From Macrophomina tecta (lineage: Eukaryota > Ascomycota > Dothideomycetes > Botryosphaeriales > Botryosphaeriaceae): a stretch of DNA of 64,000 nt. The DNA lies in assembly GCA_024180945.1 (NCBI GenBank), contig JAKSGN010000035.1, forward strand, positions 2,542,001-2,606,000. The letters run 5' to 3'. Under the pieces are notes generated by a model. The model worked only from the letters and a program-made list of their open reading frames with translations, had not been told where the DNA came from and did not search any database. Of this stretch, positions 35,624 through 47,565 are shown piece after piece. The position numbers and the translations under genes were made by a program. Numbering within the stretch: position 1 is the stretch's first letter; every line of letters starts with the position of its first letter.

Positions 35624-38600
35624 CCCCGGCAACCAGTGAGATGTTATCCTCAACTCTCAGCTCACCTCGATCAGAGTCAGGCTTGCGATTCTCTGGGCAC
35701 TCTTGCTCAATTTTGACTTGGCTGGTACGAAGACTCCCAGCAGTGGACCCACCAACATTTTGCATCCGACATGCCCAGGCCAACACGCGTCAAAGCCGAC
35801 GATCGAATGACATGGTTCTGTATGCGGCAGGCACTGGAATATACCATGATCTGCTCGGGCATTTCGGATCAACTTCCCGAGCACATCCACATTCCCTTGA
35901 TGCGGTTCGCGAATCATCAGCCGGACCTGACAGCGACCCACCAAGTGTTATCTTGGCTTACGGGCCGATCGAACGACAACTTGAGGTTTGAGGGAACCCC
36001 CATCGGAAATGGGACCTCGATTCCGACAAAAAGAAACTCAGCAAGGGGCCCCGGGCTAGTCTTGGCCTTATAGACATTACAACAGACCCTTGAGCCTCTT
36101 GGTATACAGAGGATAGAATTTGAGCAGTATCAACATATGGTCCCGCCTAGTTGTAGTGCATTTCATGGAACAGGCGGTCAGCTGGGCCTCATCAGCCGAT
36201 ATTCTCGATATAGGGTGAATAATGGATGCGTTTAAATTTGCGTCATAGATGTGGGCAGCTTACGTCGGCCCTTCTGGTGGGAAACAATCAAACATGGGGA
36301 CGCAAAGAACTTTTGAGGGGGGAAGGGCTGTTCTGGTCGGAGCATTTTCCGTTGGAACTGATTCAAGGCAAGGCGGAAGAAGTTCTCCGTGTGATCTGCG
36401 AGATAATCGCCACAATAGGGACGTATGGCTAAACAGCGAGCACCAACATTGGTCAAAACACGAGAGTCGCTCCACCGCAGTCTTATCACAATCGAGTTCG
36501 CTTAGCGTTGTCAGCGAGCTTTCAGGCCAGCAGCCTTGTGTCCTGGCAGAATATCTTTAATCAGGCCCACCATCGTGATGTTCGTGGGGCCACCGACGTC
36601 GGAACAAGTTCCCCATGCACAGCGGAGCCGCATAACCCCCACATATTGTTTGTCACTTCAGGCGCAGATTTGCCTTACATCAATAAGGACAAGCAAGATC
36701 TATCATCGTGCGATACCCACGTACGTTCTCTCATCGCGTATCTTTTCATGGTCACTTTTGTTTTCCTCTCCGACTGCCGGGTGCACTGGGCTGAATACTA
36801 TTTTGGTCCGACTCAGTGAATTGGCGGCCATCAGCACATCCATATCGGCCAGTCGTCCTCTACTTTTAAGCGGCGGTACGGTCAGGAAACAGCATAATGC
36901 CGCCTGAGACGACTTCCAAGGAAATTCATCCGCCGAATTCCGCAGTACATATTTGCTGAAGCTGGCAGTACTGGTCTGGCAGCATTCAGATGCTTGAACG
37001 CTGGGCCATGTCCGTTTGGCCCCTTTCCGTCTCCTGGATTCGTTGTTTCTCGGTCCAAGGCCGTACTAATCTGCCGCGTGAGGTTATTGGTCCCTTGAGC
37101 TTTGGCTTCCGGGAACCGGTCCTCATGCAGAGCAAAAGCAGTCATCCAGAGAGGACTACTTTCTGAATCTAGGAGCTCTTAAGCCAAATCGACAGCCTCA
37201 TCTACCTGTGAATTGGCGGGGGTGAGGTTGTCGTCCTAATGCTAAAGCTCACAGACGTGGACCGGTCTTTTCGCGATACGGAGTATTGCTAGTCTCAGGA
37301 GCTCAATACTTTCAACTCAGTCTAGACTGAATCCAAATTCTCCTGCCCTCACTGACCTCTTCCTGCCATATGAAGTGCAATGCCCCTCAGGCACCGTGCG
37401 AAATGCAACAGCTTCTCCCACTCAATTTGCACCTACCGAAGCTTCGTCAGCCGCAGAGATTAGTTCCAGAACAAGGAGAGGCCGGGGCAACGAGGGGTAG
37501 AATTCTCCCTCAATCCCGCGGCAATCGGATTCAAGGGGTATATTGTGCACGGGCTATATATGATCTGCAAAGCTTGGAACGAAAAGGTGTGGGTAATAAG
37601 GAAGAAGCAGCTCTTCGTAGGTTTGTAAGAATCTCCCAACGGACGTTATACCTGCTTTGATTAACCATGGATACTCGACGGCAAATACACAACATATGGC
37701 AACTTGTCGCTATGGGTCTAAAAGATGGTTGAGCCACAAGAGAGCTAAAAGTGGAAAAGTGTTGTTCGGGAAGCACCAAGGGAGCAGATCTATGCCTCTT
37801 TTTTTTGGCTGGCGTAGGAGTCCAGTTTGCGGTCATGAGGGGGCTATCGGGGGAAGCGACGCCAGCCATTATTTCCCCCCCCCAAAACCACCAAATTCGC
37901 GCAGCAAAGCGCCATCATCAGATGACAGGTGATGGAGCCCTCCCCTCTCTCCTCGATCACGGGCCTCCTCGGCGCGCGCCGAAGCAGGTACGGCTGTGCC
38001 TCGGACCATCTGCGGAAAAAAATGAGCATTCCGTTTGCTGAGCTTTGCCCCTGCCGGATTTCCGATTTCCGTCGCTCCGTCCAGTGGGACTTGCGCTCCT
38101 CGAATGCGCCAGAGAAAGAGGTGCAGATGGCCGCAGGTCGAGGTGCAGGCTGAGTTGAAAACACTGTTGTCAAATCGTATTCGCTTGTGGCATACCGGCT
38201 TGGCAGACGGGAATGCCGCTGGTGCAGAAGAGTCTCGATTTCCCGCTGCTGCATGTCAGCCTCTTCGGAGCCCCATCAGGCAGCCATTGGCAGGAGGCGA
38301 CACGGAGGGCGCACCCCAACGAAGCGCGGGGGGCGATGGTCAGTGTGGACGCGTAGGATTCACGACAGGTGGAGCAGCAACTAGGGGCAGCGATACAATA
38401 TGAAGAGAGGTTGGTCGTCATTTCTTGCAGTCATCTGACTGATCCTTTCTGGACGAGACTGAGGCAGCAGACAGAAAGACTCTGCGCCGAAGGGGGGAGA
38501 GCCTCCTGGCATCCCCGCAGAAGGCCAGGGAAGCAGCGCGGAGCCGAGGGCGGGGACTAGCGTCGACGCCAAATTTCCCCAGCCCAGGCCACGCGGCCCA

Positions 38601-39360
38601 CGCCCATCTCAGATCTCCATTCGACGACGATCAAACTGCCGGCGGCTTGCTTGCTCACCAAATGAACGTCCGCCGAAACGCCTTTCCATAGGGGCGCCGC
38701 CGTCTGGGCGTCCGCTGTTGGTCGTTTCTTTTACGTATGCCCTGGCTTCAGCGTCTGATCATGCGCGTTGGCTTGCCGTCGGCCCCTCCCTCACGGCCAG
38801 AGCAGCATGCCGCGCCTCATGCGGTCAGCTGCAGGGGTCGAGACGCCTGATGGCCGGAGCTGGCAATTGAGGAAAATACATGTAGAACGCCATCCCGCCG
38901 TGCATGACGCCGTCCATCGCCGGTCTCTCGCCCACCGCCTCAACATCTCTTCATCCCCCGCGCGGTGCCTTATCGGCCGCTACCCAGGGCTCAGCCATCC
39001 AGACCACGCGCCACTGTGGCGACTTTCCCCTTCCGGCGCTTAATGGTACGCTTAAGCGCTGCACTGCCCATCCCGGTTGCTTGAGCTTGCAATATCTGGA
39101 TACAAGCAAAATCCCTTGCGTCGCCGGACCTTTCGGTTACACGCACTATAACCTTGGCGTCTCATCCCACCCACCGCTACCCACCAGAAATCTTCCTCAT
39201 CTCTCCAACCTCATATCAACACTCTCGCTCAGCCCTCTACCGGAAAGAGACATCCATCGTCAACACATCCAGAGATCCAAAGCATCGCTAGTGTCTGCTG
39301 GGACAGACTCCATCAACCGAGCAAGACGTGGAAGTTGAATAGCACCAAGCCACACACAAG
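35624..39360. other. Long intergenic region (3.7 kb)
   Basis: No gene can be supported. The frames at 35620-36073 (plus) look mildly protein-like but have no family match and abut the Sec2-domain stop. The GC content is near average, so it does not look like a RIP-degraded transposon. The right-hand 300 nt (after about 39000) is C/T-rich with CATC/CAAC motifs and is probably the promoter and leader of the next gene. Confidence 0.5.
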
Positions 39361-40152
39361 ATGACGTCCCTCGGAAGAAGGCTGTCCAAGGTTCGTCCTG
39401 CCCACTCATCAAGCGTCAACACAGCAAACTAATGTTTCCCTCCACTGCAGCGCCTCAGCATCTTCTCCTCGAAGCGCAGATCCACGGCCACCGAGTCGGT
39501 AGTATCCTACTCCAGCCTGTCGACGACGCTGTCGGAGGTGCCGGCCGAGAACAACGAGCCCTTTGACAAGGACCTCTGGATCCCCGCCCAAATGGACCGC
39601 AAGGACGCACGATTCGACCTGCCGCGCGGCGGGCTGCCCAAGCCTGACGCGGACTGGTTCGACACGCTGGACGAGGACCCGACGCGGTGGGCGCCCGAGG
39701 TATTCTACCAGGGCTTCGACATCACCATCCGCGAGTACCTGCAGGCCGAGGCGGAGCTGGTTGAGATGCTGCACGACACGGACGCCGACGGCGTGCCGTG
39801 GTGCACCAAGGAGTGGACGTACACGGTCAGCGTGCGCACCCGCTACATCTACGACCGCCTGCGCCGGAACTACGCGTGGCTGTCGGAAGAGGCCACGGCG
39901 GAGCGGCAGCTGCCGCCGTCGTGGTTCGTCGAGGACAGCCTCGCTGGCTGGATGGAGCGGACGGCGCGCGAGATGCGCGAGAACCCGGACTTCTGCAAGT
40001 ACGCCCGCAAAGAGCCCAGGCAGTGGGTCACCCGCCACCGCGACGAGCGCATAGACTCCTTCCACGCCGACGACAACGAGAAGCAGGCGGCACAGCAGGG
40101 CATCCAGCAGCGGTATGACGACGCCGACGAGAAGCATCAGCACGAGCTGTGA
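39361..40152 (+). CDS. Hypothetical protein, acidic, tryptophan-rich
   Basis: A 30-nt first exon (39361-39390, MTSLGRRLSK) joins exon 39451-40152 across a 60-nt intron (GTTCGT...CTAATG...CTGCAG), giving 243 residues. After a Ser/Thr-rich basic N-terminus comes a conserved-looking core: NEPFDKDLWIPAQMDRKDAR, DWFDTLDEDPTRWAPEVFYQ, DGVPWCTKEWTYTVSVRTRY and SWFVEDSLAGWMERTAREMR. The composition is strongly non-random, and the coding frame is clearly better than its GC-rich shadows. I see no signal peptide, membrane segment or known domain. It ends QHEL, one residue from an HDEL signal, but without a signal peptide this is probably chance. No function is proposed. Confidence 0.75.
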
Positions 40153-43100
40153 AAAAGAGCAGGGACGGAAGTGGCTGTGCTTGTTGTCGGAATAGGCGAG
40201 CCCAATTCGCGTCACCTGCTTGGGGGGCGCGATTCAGGGAGTGGGACGTCCGCTATTCCCTAACTGGCGGTGAATGTTGGCCCGCTTTCGCCCAGCTTCT
40301 ATGGTCTCGTTTTGCCGAGGGGATTCAGCTGGTGAGAAAGAGGCGCTGAGAAGAAGATGCGGCATTTGGGGGCACCGGAAGCGTCCAGGCGTTCTTACCG
40401 GACTGGCGGGCCGCTAGGAGCGGAATGGGGGCCTTGCTGATGACCAGGAAGGAGGGGATGCTTTGCACCTTATTCTTCGCATCTCCTCTTGTAACCTTTT
40501 TAACGTTCACGATTACTTCTTTTTCTGTCGGTTGAGTTTTGCTGCTTATACCCACCGCCCGCAGCGCGATGAAGAAAATAGGTAACAGGCGGAGGAAGGA
40601 AAGCCATGGGGCCATCCACCATGCACCGCGGAAAGAGAGCCAGCATGCTGGTACACTATTGGCATCCGGCGGAAAAATTCGCATTGGTCGGGCGATTGGC
40701 GCAGCGCCGGGTGGCGCCATTTTTTGTCTCTGCTGCAGTTCCGACACAACCCAGTATACCGTTCTTGTCTATTCTATTCCTGCAACGGCGGTCGGCGGCA
40801 CGCAAGTCCCTCGAACTATCGTAAGTCGGTGTTGGATGCAGCGGCGGTGGGCAGACCGAGCCGAGGCACGGAGGAGTAAGGGAATGCGGAAAATGCAGGT
40901 CTCGCATTCTTGTCGCCGACAGTCGCCGGCAGGCATCATTATTCAAGTATAAGAATCATCTGTACATTATAGCCTCAAATGATTCATGGGCAGCAATGCC
41001 AACTGCCCGCCGCGACCAATCACGCTCCCATCTCCGCCCCGCGGATGCTCCAAGCCAGAAGCTGGCCTGTTAACGGCGCGTTTTCCCTCCTCCCGTTAAT
41101 AAAACAACATACCAGCCGCCGATCTGATAAGAAATGTTGTGATTCGACGAGATTGCAGGGCCTTGCACGTCACCATTAACATTTCTTCGCACAGCGTCTC
41201 CCCAGTCCAAGGTTTCGCATCAGCCTTGCTGCAAGGCGCGTGCTGGACGGGCTGGAACGAACTGGTCCGGCCGCGTGCTCCCCAACGTCTCGGCTGCCGC
41301 CCGCCCCGGCCACTCGCATGCGCGGGATCCTGCTCCGAGAGTTGGGCGGAGCGCTCGCGGGACCCAGCTACTACGCCGCAATATAATAGTCGACCCAGCT
41401 GTTGCTGTTGCTGTTGCGGTTGGCAGACCACAACCGCCCGCCGGAAGCCGGTACTCGGCCGTACTGTAGATAAAACAGGGCGGAGTGCTGGGCATGGGAA
41501 TCCTGCGTTGCGCGCGACCCGGTTTCCTGGGCCTTTTGCCTTTTTGCGGCTTTTCTTATTTGCGGCGAGGTTTTTTCTTTTTTCTTTTTCTTTTTTTTTT
41601 TTTTTGGAATGGAGAAAGTCTTGTGTGTGGCATAGTATAGGGTTGGTTGGTTTGGTTGGCTGGGTCTGGTTGCGGCTGAGTCGCGAGCAGCGCCAACCAG
41701 CCCGCCACCCGGTCTATCGTGCCGCGATACGAAGCAAAGGAGGATGCGGCTGTCGTCATCTCCCGCGTTCTTTGACTTCCGCCATCGAATTAGGGCGGGG
41801 TTTGTCCGGCGAGCTTAAAAGGTCGTCGTCGCCGCGCCGACTTCTGGATGTGGTGTCGAGTCATGCGTTGGCAAAGAAAAAGAGGCAGAGAGAAAGAGAG
41901 GCCAGTGGCGTCATTGCTCTTCCTCAACCTGCGCCCCATTTTCTGTGCCCGGAAATAACGGGTGCAGGGCGATATGTTACAGTTCCGGGCGCAGTAACGG
42001 CTCCTTCGCTCATCGACGTGCCAACGCTCCCCGCGTGACGCTCCTGCGGCTGTTTCTTCGTGTCAGCAAGCCTCGTCGCCTCAGGCAATACGACGGGACG
42101 CGCATGCTCAGAATCCTTCTTCGGCCCACATGGTTCTCAACAGCAACAGAGTGTGGCGGGCTGGTTTGCTCCCTCGCGTCCAGGGCTGCGCGCGACTGCT
42201 TGGCTCCCAGAAAAGGAAATTTCTGGCGGGACCCATTCCGGGAAATCTTGGTGCTCCCAGTGGCATGTCATTGAGTTGAGCCCAGCCTCGTTGTCCGACG
42301 ACGTTCTACTTAGCTTCTCCAGGAATCCCGCCCGTCTCAGAAGTGCGTATGATTGATTGCTCTGGGCATGCCTTCCTTCGCCTCTTATGCCGCCCCGGTG
42401 TCCGCCAAGTGCCTGGAACTGCCGGCGCTATCTATGGCATATATCGCAAGGTGTAGCTTTTCGCCCACGCCGAATCAGAGTCCGCAGGATGGACATGAAG
42501 TGCTGTGGAGGGCACACGGCCGGCTGCAGGCGATCGGTGGGGGGCGAACAGCGCTCGCCCGTCTCCCGCTTTTAGTGCACGTCCATCACAGGAGCCTAGA
42601 CCGACATCGCCCATCGCACTGGTCCGCGGAACGAGCGAGAGCGGCTCTACTCTCTCTCTTTCTCTCGCGTACACGGGAGCCCAGAGAGGCGGATCAGAGA
42701 GACCCGCTGCCAAGGGCGGGCAAGCGCAAGAACTGCAGGTGGGTCTGTCGAAGGATTTTATTAGCTGTCTCGGCCTGCGCGCCTGCTTTGGGCCGTCGAT
42801 GGGCTCCGCTGACTGCCGATCGATGATGCTGATATATGCACGAGTTTGGTGCGCTGGGACCTGTATGAGGGCTGCCGAGGTGGTGCTTATATGCCCCTTT
42901 CGACGCAAACATGCGGATACGCTTTTCGCCCTGAAAACAATCAGCGGTTTTTGCCCTCTTTGAACAAACATTCTTGGGCACGTGAAAGTCTAAGATGAAC
43001 TACTCAGATTCTGTGCAAGGAAGGCCATTGATATGGCAAGGAAAAAGTAAGCCATAGCAGATAACCATGCGTTCTTGCACTCCAGTAAAGCTCTCCCCAG

Positions 43101-43161
43101 TGACCGGCTGCTCCTCCAGAATCTGAGCAGCGCGTGCGAAATACTTCATTCCGCAAATTTG
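40153..43161. other. Long intergenic region (3.0 kb) with simple repeats
   Basis: No supported gene. The largest open frame (plus 41139-42038, 299 codons) runs through a CTGTTG microsatellite (about 41399-41418) and a pyrimidine tract ending in T15 (41591-41605) and has no domain. CT-rich simple sequence also occurs at 42641-42665. The right edge adjoins the 3' end of the broken NLR-like gene. Confidence 0.55.
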
Positions 43162-46100
43162 TCAAAGGATTCCAGGCTCCTCCGCCCCATTTCCTCGCCC
43201 ATTGATCGATCCGAACGGCCTCGAAGCGCATGCTCCACCCTGAAAAGCATACTCATATCCGTACTCCAAATACCAGACAGCGTGTTCCTCGCCGCCCCGC
43301 ACGACTCTATACGGTCTTGCGCCCCTCGATAGAACCTCTGTTGCGACTTCGAAGTGACCTTGCCTCAGCGCCGCGTGGAATGGTGAACCAATGTATCCGC
43401 CGGCAAAATTTACATCTGCACCGTGCCTCATAAGCACACCAGCCGCGTCAGAGATTCCGGAGAATCCTGCTCGATAAAGAGGCGTACATTTGCGGATGCG
43501 GTCAACGGTATTGACGGAGGAAAATATTCTGTCCTCTGGACGACCCTCAAAGATCTTGCATAGGAGGTCGCCGCCTCGGTCATTGCATCGCACGTATATA
43601 TGTTTTTGCCAGCTGCTATGACCAGGCTTGAAGCGACTGATTCGTCTTAGATGATCCCCGGCACGTAATGAAGGGGTACGCAGCCAAAATCGTCCTTTTT
43701 CTCGCATTCCGCCACTTGATGCAGAAGAAGGTCAGCGACGAGTTTTTTGAGCGCCGAGCTTTCTGATATTGCAGGCGTAGATTCTACTCAAGGCTTTTGC
43801 AAAAGACATGGTTTTGTATGCCTCCGTGTTTGTCTCGCACGTGAGATGAAGCTGCTCATCATCGTTGCCTTCCGAAAATGCTTGTGCGAAAAAGATGAGA
43901 CCATGAAACTCGGGATTGCTTAGACTCTGATTGGTATTTTCAGCAATGCTTCGCAGAAGTATATGCAGCGGAGTATCCTTCTCCTTATCTGCTGTTGCAA
44001 GTGCTGGACCTCTGGTTGCGTCAAAGGTTGAATCATATCGAATTTCCCGCCAGATTGATTGCATAAATTCTAAATCCGTCCGTTCGCTTCGGGCAAAGAA
44101 ATGGAGAGTATTTTGCCAGAGGACGTGACTTGGCACATGTTATCATGTTGCTGAAGCACATGAAAGATTGATCGGCAAACAAAATCACTGAGCCAACCGC
44201 TGGGGTGTCCTTCGAGAAAGACGTGGACAGGAGTCTTACCACACGCACCTCGCTTGGAAAAGTCGACGCCAGCATCCAACAGGTAAATTACTATGTCATA
44301 GTTCCATTTCTCAGCGGCAAGGTGCGCAGTTGTTCGGCCGTTCTTTGCAATCGTATGAAGGTTGATCGCAGATGATACCTCGCGGAAACGCATGAATGCC
44401 TCTACAGACCCGGAACTTATTGCACACATCCAAGGAGTAAACCCTGTACTATCCTTTATATCAAGAGAAGAAAGCTCTAATTGGGGAAGTTGTAGGATCG
44501 ACCTCATTACATCGACATGCCCTCTCCGCGCAGCCACGTGTGGTGCTGTACGTCCGTCTGAGCTTCGTTAGAGGGTAGGAGGTGCACCGGATTCCATAAG
44601 AATTTCGGAAACGCGGGCATGGCCCTGCGCTGCAGCGTCTATCAGACAGTGCGAGAGGAAATCTGAAAGATTATCTGCATTAGAATTTTGCAAACGTGGC
44701 AGCATACTCTCAATTGGCTGAATGCGCCCGTGGAAACTTGACTGCTTTATAGCTGTTATGTAATCTTGGTATGAGTGAACCAGTATTTCGCTGCATTGAT
44801 TTTTCTCTCCTGTCCGAGCTGAGTCCCGAACGCCATAGAGTGATAGCGCTCTTTGGATGGATCGTTGGACATGCGGTTGTAGAAGATCGACGTCTAAGTC
44901 GAGGAGTTTATGAATGCCCTCGATGGAAAAAAAACCGTGATATTATTTCTGACTTGAGTGGAAATCCGTGCTCTAGCAGGATCTGTACTGACCTTTTCTT
45001 GTTGAGACAAAGTGCATATGCAATAGGATCAAAATTATCTGCAGATATTGGATTCTCGCGAAGAAGACGTCGGATAGTCTGATGTCGTGCACCGTCGCTT
45101 GGTTTACATGGATTTCCCGCATCTATTGAGCACTCTAAGCCACAGATAGCGCACTCCAGAGGTGAGGCAAGGAGAAAACTATTCTGATTCACGTTGGCAC
45201 CCTCACGTATGAGCTGGTCAACCAGGTCCGCGATTCTTAACGGACACCCTAAGTGCAAGGGGGTGACGTCGTGTATATGGTCGGTCAATACCGACGCAAT
45301 TTTGGCGAGGATTCGAGAATTCGACATCCAGGCATGGGCCCAAAAGAGAAACTGATCACTCTTGTACGTCGAATAATTGAGACCTAAGATTCGAGATGAC
45401 TGTATCGAAGGCGTTTGCTTCCGTATGGTCCATCCAGAAGAGAGCTGAATATCCATATAGGGGATAGGATGGGTAAGGGCCATTAGCGCTGGAGACGTAA
45501 TCTTCCTCGAAGTCATCCGGCCTCAGGTCTGAGGGCTTAACGGATCCTTGCCTGTCGAAATCTTTGAGAAGAAGGTAAGTCAAACGTACTTTCCCCAGAA
45601 TCTGAGATTCCGAGTCTTGGATTCGAAATCTGGCGAGCTTATCATCTTTCGGTTTGATCTCTCTGAGGAACTCTCTGACAGAGAAATGGCTGAAATACAA
45701 GAGCCTGTTGACTTCTCGCACGAGACTGCTACACAAGCCCAACGCCATGGTTCTGCCCAGTGTGTCATCAAAGGAGCATTCATCGATATTAACAGATATC
45801 GCATGAGCCATTTGACGGACAGAGAGTGGCTTCTCTGCGAGGGCAATCCAGCGCACTGTGCGCCTCACGAACTCCATTGTTGAATGCTCCGCGTCATTAA
45901 TTACTCGGAGAAGGATGCGCCTGTAGGTTTCTGGTAGAGAGGGCGGTAGTTCTTCCAGAGCTTTCCTACGTTCTTTGTTTGTAGCTAGCCTGTCAAGATG
46001 ATCGAGCTGGCACCTAATAAGCGTTAGAGAAGCATACCCTCGAAAGAATGTGAGTGTATGATGCATCTTACCTGACCCATTGGAGCCTGGATTCATTTAT

Positions 46101-47565
46101 TAGAAAGCGTATGGTAGATTAATGACTGGTGCTGAGTAGATTTACATGCCCTCCGACTTCTTTACCAGAACGTTCAAGATTTCGATGCTCAGGTCGGGGT
46201 CTCTTTCGCACAAGCGCTTGAACCGGCTTTTCAATTCAGTTGCGACAAAGAGCCGAACACCAGCCTCAGAAGCAGCAATAGCAACTGCTTGAAATTCGCC
46301 TAGACAGGCCTTGATATCAATCTCTTCTCTGCTGGTGAATAGAGTTTTGATCGTACTTGGGTCATCGCCGCTCAATTTTGCCAGGAATGTCACTGTTCTG
46401 CCTCTGTCCGTGAGGCGCTCGTCCAGTCCATCTATCGTTATGATTGTCGTTTCGAAATTCTCAGAAGAAGTCTTCAACAGCGAGAGCAGATCTTCATCTT
46501 CTGGTTTGAAGTCCGATTTTCGCTCGGCGGTGTGTGATTTATAGAAGTCCAGCTGATATTCGAAAGCACGTTCGCTTTGCAGGGCGAGTTGTCGAACTAG
46601 AGAACCCAGGATGTTGCGACGAAATTGTGTTGCCTTGTCTGCATATTCGCAAAAGAAATATGCTGAGCCCACCTTGGCCGTGCATTGCATTTCGAAATGC
46701 TCGACAATGGTGGTACTCAAGACTGACTTGCCGGCGCCAGGGATTCCATATGTTGGACCGAAAAAAGCACGACGCCGCACTTAGAATCAGTGCGAATTGA
46801 TTGATTTATGTTCCAACACCATATAACCAGAGTCTCGAGTTTGGATTTTTGTCAAAATTCGCGAACTCTGAGCTTTTCAGGAACGCGATACCAGTTCCTT
46901 CTGTCCTTAAAGAACGATGCTTCTTGAGAGGCACTCTTGGCTGCAGCTTGGACATGTCATCCAAGATTTTACGTCGTTCTGTGCTGAGAGATCGCTCAGT
47001 GTTGCGTATCTGGTCGTCGCGAATTTCGGACTGCGTCTTCTGGATTTCATTTAATGTTCGGGTCGCATCATCTTGCTTCCTGAGGATTTGGATAATCGAA
47101 GACATGGACTCTTTCGTAACGGCCATTGACACCATCGTCTTATGTTTTTCGAGGTCGGCAAGGAGTCTTTCGACCTGGTCCTTCTCGATCACCCACCGAG
47201 CTTTCTGCTTCGCATTCTGCCAAGGCCCAGGCCTCGCATGGCACGCTGTAATTGCAGGCGCAATGGCAGTGGGCTCTGGCTCACATTTCTGAATGATGAG
47301 TTTGATTTCGTCCAAGGTGATCATGCAGGCGTTTATCGAATGCAAAAGGCGATGTGTTGTGCACATGGACATCTCCCATATCATTCAAGAGAAGACTGAG
47401 GCTTGCGAGGTAGCCAAAAAGGATGGCAATATTTCGGCGAAGCGCTTCGAGCTGCGACCGAGCCGCCCGGACTGCGTCGATAACAGACTTGAGTCCTTTG
47501 AAAATATCCCTCGCAAGCACAGTGAGCCCTGCTATGCTTGCTGAGATTGCTAGGGGATTCTCCAT
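43162..47565 (-). pseudogene. NACHT-ankyrin NLR-like gene, disrupted
   Basis: Reading right to left: an N-terminal fungal STAND-type domain (MENPLAISASIAGLTVLARD), LWLYG then YGIPGAGKS (Walker A), IITIDGLDER (Walker B), LFTSREE, then a helical segment with SLPETYRRILLRV and YFSHFSVREFLRE, and ankyrin-like repeats (DVTPLHLGC, FTPWMCAISSGSVEAF, TTAHLAAEKWNYD). Such proteins act in heterokaryon incompatibility or non-self sensing. The frame is broken near 47384, at 46751-46818 (68-bp insertion), near 45375, in an 8-A run at 44927-44934, near 44135, in a 6-T run at 43743-43748 and near 43610. In-frame TAA stops lie at 44568-44570 and 43647-43649. A 15-nt exon (46086-46072) restores EGM-LQWV-RCQLDHL. 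Several breaks sit in homopolymers, so a few could be sequencing errors, but the total argues for a pseudogene. Confidence 0.85.
46746..46823. mobile_element. 68-bp TIR element with 5-bp direct repeats
   Basis: A 68-bp segment (46751-46818) begins TGTTGGA and ends TCCAACA, perfect 7-bp terminal inverted repeats. It is bounded by direct repeats CCATA at 46746-46750 and 46819-46823, as expected for target-site duplication. It lies exactly between LWLYG and IPGAGKS of the NLR-like Walker A motif and breaks the frame. It has no coding capacity, so it could be a tiny MITE or solo remnant. A chance inverted repeat within a decayed intron is the alternative. Confidence 0.55.

Noticed and set aside
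35624..36073. Coding-like frames just after the Sec2-domain gene
   Set aside because: They could be a C-terminal extension of the Sec2-domain protein, but no intron bridges the stop at 35623 and no homologous sequence was recognised.
40141..40152. C-terminal QHEL resembling an HDEL ER-retention signal
   Set aside because: The protein has no signal peptide, so ER retrieval has no basis.
40325..40747. 140-codon minus-strand frame with a hydrophobic stretch
   Set aside because: Isolated, no signal peptide context, no domain and no splice partner.
41139..42038. 299-codon open frame on the plus strand
   Set aside because: It is driven by a CTGTTG microsatellite, a pyrimidine tract and a T15 run; no domain, and opposite-strand frames overlap it.
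44571..44602. 30-nt GT-AG segment that would remove the premature TAA in the NLR-like gene
   Set aside because: It is shorter than any other intron here, and the reading frame is the same on both sides of the stop, so a point mutation is the simpler explanation.
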